Origin: Prescottella equi | GTDB taxonomy: Bacteria > Actinomycetota > Actinomycetes > Mycobacteriales > Mycobacteriaceae | NCBI RefSeq assembly: GCF_002094305.1 | Contig: NZ_LWTX01000005.1 | Coordinates: 124,001-188,000 of the forward strand | Reading direction: 5' to 3' | DNA: 64,000 bases | Part shown: in pieces, positions 60,793 to 64,000 of the stretch | Layout: every line of letters begins with the position of its first letter | How positions within the stretch are numbered: position 1 is the stretch's first letter | Notes under the pieces: model-generated | What the model was told of the DNA's origin: nothing | Databases searched by the model: none | Seen by the model: the letters and a program-made list of their open reading frames with translations, nothing else | Made by a program: the position numbers and the translations under genes

Positions 60793-61352
60793 GACCCGGC
60801 GCCCTTCGCACGCGCGACAGCCGCGGTCAGAGCGGCTCGCAATCCCTCGTCGTCACGCGCCCACGCCTGCGCGAGGCTGCCGTCCCGCAGGCGCAGGCCG
60901 ATGCCGGTGCGGCGGCGCGGCACCGCGGACAGTTCGCCGAGGCTGCGCGCGCTCTCCCACGGTTGCGGTTCGTCCGCATACGGATCCGCCTCCGGGAGCA
61001 CCTCGTCGATCTCGTCGAGTGGCACCTCTTCGGCGCCCTGTCGCAGCAGCGAGTCGGTCAAGAGCACGCTCACGTGCCGCCGCGCCGCGGCCACCTGCAC
61101 CGAGACGATGCCGGCCAGGATCGCGGCGAACAGTGTCAGCGCGAACCAGTGCACCACCGGCCCGGTCGCCAGTTCGATCACGAGCGCGATCACACAGAAG
61201 ACGGGGCCGTACGCCACCGTCCGCCAGCGGGCGCCCTCCTCGAGGAACAGCGGCGTCACCGCGTCGCCAGCCTCGGGCACTTCGTTCGGCTCAGGCACTC
61301 CGTTCGATTCAGGCACTCCGTTCGATTCAGGCACTGTGCTCGAACCACTCAC
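60789..61352 (-). CDS. Membrane protein with N-terminal repeats and soluble C-terminal domain
   Basis: A 187-residue protein. The N-terminus contains a short repeated P-E-S-N-G-V motif (three copies, encoded by 18-bp repeats), followed by two helices (about 50-66 and 72-92) and a C-terminal soluble domain with V-L-L-T-D-S-L-L-R-Q-G-A-E-E-V-P-L-D, resembling PH-like domains. The GTG at 61352 is favoured by GGAGG; another GTG lies at 61358. Function unknown. Confidence 0.75.
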   Translation of the reverse strand: MSGSSTVPESNGVPESNGVPEPNEVPEAGDAVTPLFLEEGARWRTVAYGPVFCVIALVIELATGPVVHWFALTLFAAILAGIVSVQVAAARRHVSVLLTDSLLRQGAEEVPLDEIDEVLPEADPYADEPQPWESARSLGELSAVPRRRTGIGLRLRDGSLAQAWARDDEGLRAALTAAVARAKGAGS

Positions 61353-61737
61353 GCGCACCCTCCCGGTAAACCAGCACAGTCGCCACCGTCAGCAGCACCG
61401 GAATCGTCAGCAGCACCGGGGCGACGACACCGATCGCCACCATCGCGACGACGGCCAGCGCGAACACGCCACACAACACCGCGACAACCGTCCGCAGGCG
61501 GCGATCTCCCGCGCGCACGGGCGCTGCGAGGAACCCGATGGCGACACCGAACACGACGGACCCGATGCCGATGCCGCGCAGCAACCAGACGAACGAGTCG
61601 ACGTCGGAATCGAGACGACCGCGGATCGCGTCGGCGGACGTCGTCGCCGCGAGCAGACCGAGCAGCACCATCACGGCGGCGCACAGCACCCAGATCCAGT
61701 AGGCGACCGACACCGGGCGCGGGGAACGTTCGATCAC
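61327..61737 (-). CDS. Four-helix membrane protein
   Basis: A 136-residue protein with hydrophobic segments near 10-31, 49-70, 83-103 and 105-120, and a short basic N-terminus. Its stop overlaps the next gene. The GTG start is at 61737. It is one of a run of small membrane genes downstream of hemB, a placement also seen in mycobacteria. Function unknown. Confidence 0.75.
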   Translation of the reverse strand: MIERSPRPVSVAYWIWVLCAAVMVLLGLLAATTSADAIRGRLDSDVDSFVWLLRGIGIGSVVFGVAIGFLAAPVRAGDRRLRTVVAVLCGVFALAVVAMVAIGVVAPVLLTIPVLLTVATVLVYREGAREWFEHSA

Positions 61738-61801
61738 GACCCCATCCTGGGGCAGCGCGCAGGCCGGCGCATCACCGAGGTCGCGCGAGCGGCCGAGGAC
61801 G

Positions 61802-61918
61802 TCATGCAGCGAGGACGCCCGGCACGATCAACAACAGCAACGTCGCGATTCCGAACAGTGCGACCAACGCGATCCACACCAGTTCCCGTCGCCCACCGGT
61901 CCGATGTTCGACGCGCAT
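61802..61918 (-). CDS. 38-residue single-helix membrane protein
   Basis: From ATG at 61918, with AGGGGG eight bases upstream, a 38-codon frame reads M-R-V-E-H-R-T-G-G-R-R-E-L-V-W, then a single hydrophobic helix (L-V-A-L-F-G-I-A-T-L-L-L-L-I-V-P-G). The good ribosome binding site, positive-inside N-terminus and position in a row of membrane genes support it. Not recognised. Confidence 0.55.
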   Translation of the reverse strand: MRVEHRTGGRRELVWIALVALFGIATLLLLIVPGVLAA

Positions 61919-62010
61919 TCCAACCCCCTGGAGCCTGACCCGACACCCTGTTCATGTGACTCGATTCACACTACAGCGGAGGGGCTGGAAGACCGAATCG
62001 GGCGAACCGC

Positions 62011-62658
62011 TCAGCGCGCGGGCGGAGCGGGCGGCAGGTTCAGGAAGTATGCGTTGGATTCCTTGCGGTGCATCAGCACGATCGCGCCGATCGCGGCCAC
62101 CGCCTGCAGGATTCCCGCGCCGCCCATCAGCAGCGCGGCGGTCCCGCTCCCCTGCCCGGCGCCGAACACCGTCGGCAACGCGGAGAAGACCGTGAACACG
62201 CCGGCCATGGTGAGCAACATGCGGGCCCAGTTCTTGCCCTTGCGCATCTTGAAGGCGAACAGAATCGTCAGCCCGCCGAGTACCAGCGTCAGGATGACGC
62301 CCGTGGCGACGAGGCCCAACGTCAGGAGTTGATCGACCTCCGCGCGCGTCGGCAGCGGATCGATCTGCTGCTTGGCGAACTCGTCCATCAGCTGGTCGAC
62401 GAACGACGCCCGGTCGCTGTGCACGAACAGCAGTGCCGCGACCAGGTACACCACGCCCAGCGCCGCGACGACGAACCACAGCTGGAACGCCGTCAGGACG
62501 TCGGCCGGGACCGGGCGCTTCTCCTGCTGGACCGGCGGCATCGGGTACTGCCCCTGCGGCTGTCCCGGGTACTGGGGCGGGCCCGACGGGTACTGCGGGG
62601 TGCCGGGCCACTGGTCGGGCTGACCGGGCTGCTGCGGCGGCGGCCACTGTCCGGTCAT
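62011..62658 (-). CDS. Membrane protein with Pro/Gln-rich N-terminal tail
   Basis: A 215-residue protein. The first 45 residues are Pro, Gln, Gly and Tyr-rich ([12 protein letters not shown]), followed by four hydrophobic helices (about 54-75, 110-130, 143-163 and 171-195). [13 protein letters not shown] in the first loop is amphipathic. Its ATG overlaps the hemB stop (ATGA). Function unknown; similar architecture is common in mycolata. Confidence 0.8.
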   Translation of the reverse strand: MTGQWPPPQQPGQPDQWPGTPQYPSGPPQYPGQPQGQYPMPPVQQEKRPVPADVLTAFQLWFVVAALGVVYLVAALLFVHSDRASFVDQLMDEFAKQQIDPLPTRAEVDQLLTLGLVATGVILTLVLGGLTILFAFKMRKGKNWARMLLTMAGVFTVFSALPTVFGAGQGSGTAALLMGGAGILQAVAAIGAIVLMHRKESNAYFLNLPPAPPAR

Positions 62659-63632
62659 GCCAGCCACCCCGCGGCCTCGGCCGCCCAGTAGGTGAGCACG
62701 ATGTCGGCGCCCGCGCGGCGGATGCTCAGCAGCGACTCGAGCACCGCGGCGTCCCGGTCGATCCAGCCGTTCTGCGCGGCAGCCGTGATCATCGCGTACT
62801 CGCCGGAGATCTGGTACGCCGCCACCGGGACGGTCGAGCGGTCGGCGACCTCGCGCAGCACGTCGAGATACGACATCGCGGGCTTGACCATCACCAGGTC
62901 GGCGCCCTCGGCGAGGTCGAGGTCCACCTCGAGCAGCGACTCGCGGCGGTTCGCCGGATCCTGCTGATAGGTGCGGCGGTCGCCCTCGAGCGAGGAGCCG
63001 ACGGCCTCCCGGAACGGGCCGTAGAAGGCCGACGCGTACTTCGCCGAGTACGCCAACTGCCCGACGTCGGTGTGGCCGGCGGCGTCGAGCCCCGCACGGA
63101 TCGCGGCGACCTGGCCGTCCATCATGCCGCTGGGGCCGAGCAGGTGGGCGCCGGCGTCGGCCTGCGCCACCGCCATGTCGACGTAGCGAGCCAGCGTCGC
63201 GTCGTTGTCGACGCGGCCGTCGGAGGTCAGCACACCGCAGTGCCCGTGCGAGGTGAACTCGTCGAGGCACGTGTCCGCCATCAGAACCGTCGCGTCACCG
63301 AGCTCGGCCTTCAACGCGGCCAGACCGCGGTTGAGGATCCCGTCCGGATCGGTGGCACCCGAGCCGTCCGGGTCCTTGTCCTCGTCCCGCGGAACGCCGA
63401 AGAGCATGAGCCCGCCCACGCCGGCCGCGACCGCGTCGGTCGCCGCGTTCCGCAACGAGTCCAGCGTGTGCTGGACGACGCCCGGCATCGACGAGATCGG
63501 ACGCGGCTCGTCGATGCCGTCGGCCACGAACATCGGGAGCACGAGATGCCGTGGCTCGAGCGACGTCTCGGCGACGAGGCGACGCAACGCGGGCGTGCCC
63601 CGCAGACGACGAGGACGGTGAACTGGAAACAC
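62655..63632 (-). CDS. hemB: Delta-aminolevulinic acid dehydratase HemB
   Basis: A 325-residue porphobilinogen synthase. The Schiff-base lysines are Lys198 (Y-S-A-K-Y-A-S) and Lys250 (V-M-V-K-P-A-M-S-Y). The metal-site segment reads [13 protein letters not shown], with cysteines 122 and 132 and Asp in place of the middle zinc cysteine, as in my recall of mycobacterial HemB. Follows hemD on the same strand. Confidence 0.96.
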   Translation of the reverse strand: MFPVHRPRRLRGTPALRRLVAETSLEPRHLVLPMFVADGIDEPRPISSMPGVVQHTLDSLRNAATDAVAAGVGGLMLFGVPRDEDKDPDGSGATDPDGILNRGLAALKAELGDATVLMADTCLDEFTSHGHCGVLTSDGRVDNDATLARYVDMAVAQADAGAHLLGPSGMMDGQVAAIRAGLDAAGHTDVGQLAYSAKYASAFYGPFREAVGSSLEGDRRTYQQDPANRRESLLEVDLDLAEGADLVMVKPAMSYLDVLREVADRSTVPVAAYQISGEYAMITAAAQNGWIDRDAAVLESLLSIRRAGADIVLTYWAAEAAGWLA

Positions 63633-63649
63633 GGCTCTCCCGAGGTGGA

Positions 63650-64000
63650 TCAGCGGCGGGCGCGGGACTTCTTACGCGGAGGCGGCAGCGCGCCCTCGGC
63701 GCGCAGTCGGGCCGCATGCTCGGCCAGTGCCTCGACGAGCGGTCCCATCTGCGCCGTCTCCGGCTGGACGTCGACGCGCAGACCGAACTCGATCGCGGTC
63801 TCCGCGGTCTTGGGCCCGATGCACGCGACGATCGTGCGGGCGTGCGGCTTGCCGGCGATGCCGACGAGGTTGCGCACGGTCGACGACGACGTGAAGCACA
63901 CCGCGTCGAAGCCACCCGTCTTGATCATCTCGCGGGTCTCGGCCGGCGGCGGTGCCGCCCGGACGGTGCGGTACGCGGTGACGTCGTCGATCTCCCAGCC
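63650..64000 (-). CDS. hemD: Uroporphyrinogen-III synthase HemD, C-terminal part (window edge)
   Basis: The last 116 codons of a HemD domain: [14 protein letters not shown] near the middle, then [11 protein letters not shown], ending in a basic tail K-K-S-R-A-R-R. The 5' part lies beyond the window. In mycobacteria the protein is fused to a uroporphyrinogen methyltransferase domain; whether that holds here cannot be seen. 17 bp separate it from hemB. Confidence 0.9.
   Translation of the reverse strand, partial: GWEIDDVTAYRTVRAAPPPAETREMIKTGGFDAVCFTSSSTVRNLVGIAGKPHARTIVACIGPKTAETAIEFGLRVDVQPETAQMGPLVEALAEHAARLRAEGALPPPRKKSRARR

Overview
The window is about 64 kb of high-GC chromosomal DNA from a mycolic-acid-containing actinobacterium. 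It is most likely Rhodococcus or the closely related Prescottella. This rests on HadA/HadB FAS-II dehydratases beside rpmG, trpT and secE, on gene order that follows the menaquinone, haem and cytochrome c maturation regions of Mycobacterium tuberculosis as I remember it, on frequent GTG starts with ATGA/GTGA overlaps, and on a BldC-type regulator. The assignment is inference from gene content; no database search was run.

Layout. 1-3.7 kb: secE start, tRNA-Trp, hadB, hadA, rpmG, tRNA-Met, tRNA-Thr, an aldehyde dehydrogenase and tRNA-Tyr. 3.8-16.2 kb: YajQ-type protein, HtpX, then the first part of a menaquinone region (polyprenyl diphosphate synthase, menJ, menG, menD, menC, menB) with a PAP2 phosphatase, a flavin reductase, a siderophore-interacting protein behind a candidate IdeR box, and a thioesterase. 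16.2-17.1 kb: a scar containing a decayed IS605-type tnpB and the 3' end of a lost SGNH/acyltransferase gene. 17.1-20.6 kb: a hydrolase, a RecQ helicase and small genes. 20.3-26 kb: a branched-chain amino-acid-type ABC transporter with fused LivH-LivM permease, lipoprotein receptor and a translationally coupled small membrane protein. 26.4-29.8 kb: pitA, a small membrane protein, two tandem DUF3349 genes and menE. 30.2-31.6 kb: two paralogous secreted proteins of unknown function. 31.7-37.7 kb: a DrrAB-type exporter, a very large AfsR/SARP-type regulator and menA. 37.8-45.3 kb: accessory metabolic genes (acyltransferase, F420-type oxidoreductase, SDR, Cds1-type PLP enzyme) and bldC. 45.4-51.6 kb: ccsA, resB, ccdA, tlpA, phosphoglycerate-mutase-like gene and hemL. 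51.7-57.7 kb: acyl-CoA oxidase, PrmC-like methyltransferase and exported enzymes. 57.8-60.6 kb: copA, copZ and csoR with a CsoR box. 60.5-64 kb: membrane proteins, hemB and the 3' part of hemD.

Functionally the window concentrates respiratory-chain supply. Menaquinone ring and tail synthesis (menA, B, C, D, E, G, J and a prenyl synthase), haem synthesis (hemL, hemB, hemD) and System II cytochrome c assembly lie together, with phosphate, copper and probably iron homeostasis genes between them. No prophage, CRISPR array, secondary-metabolite megasynthase or intact insertion sequence is present. I did not find one convincing undescribed multi-gene system. The items most worth a second look are the paired two-cysteine secreted proteins, a perfect 42-bp palindrome, a dispersed palindromic repeat family, a three-copy tandem repeat, and the Liv transporter with its coupled extra membrane protein.
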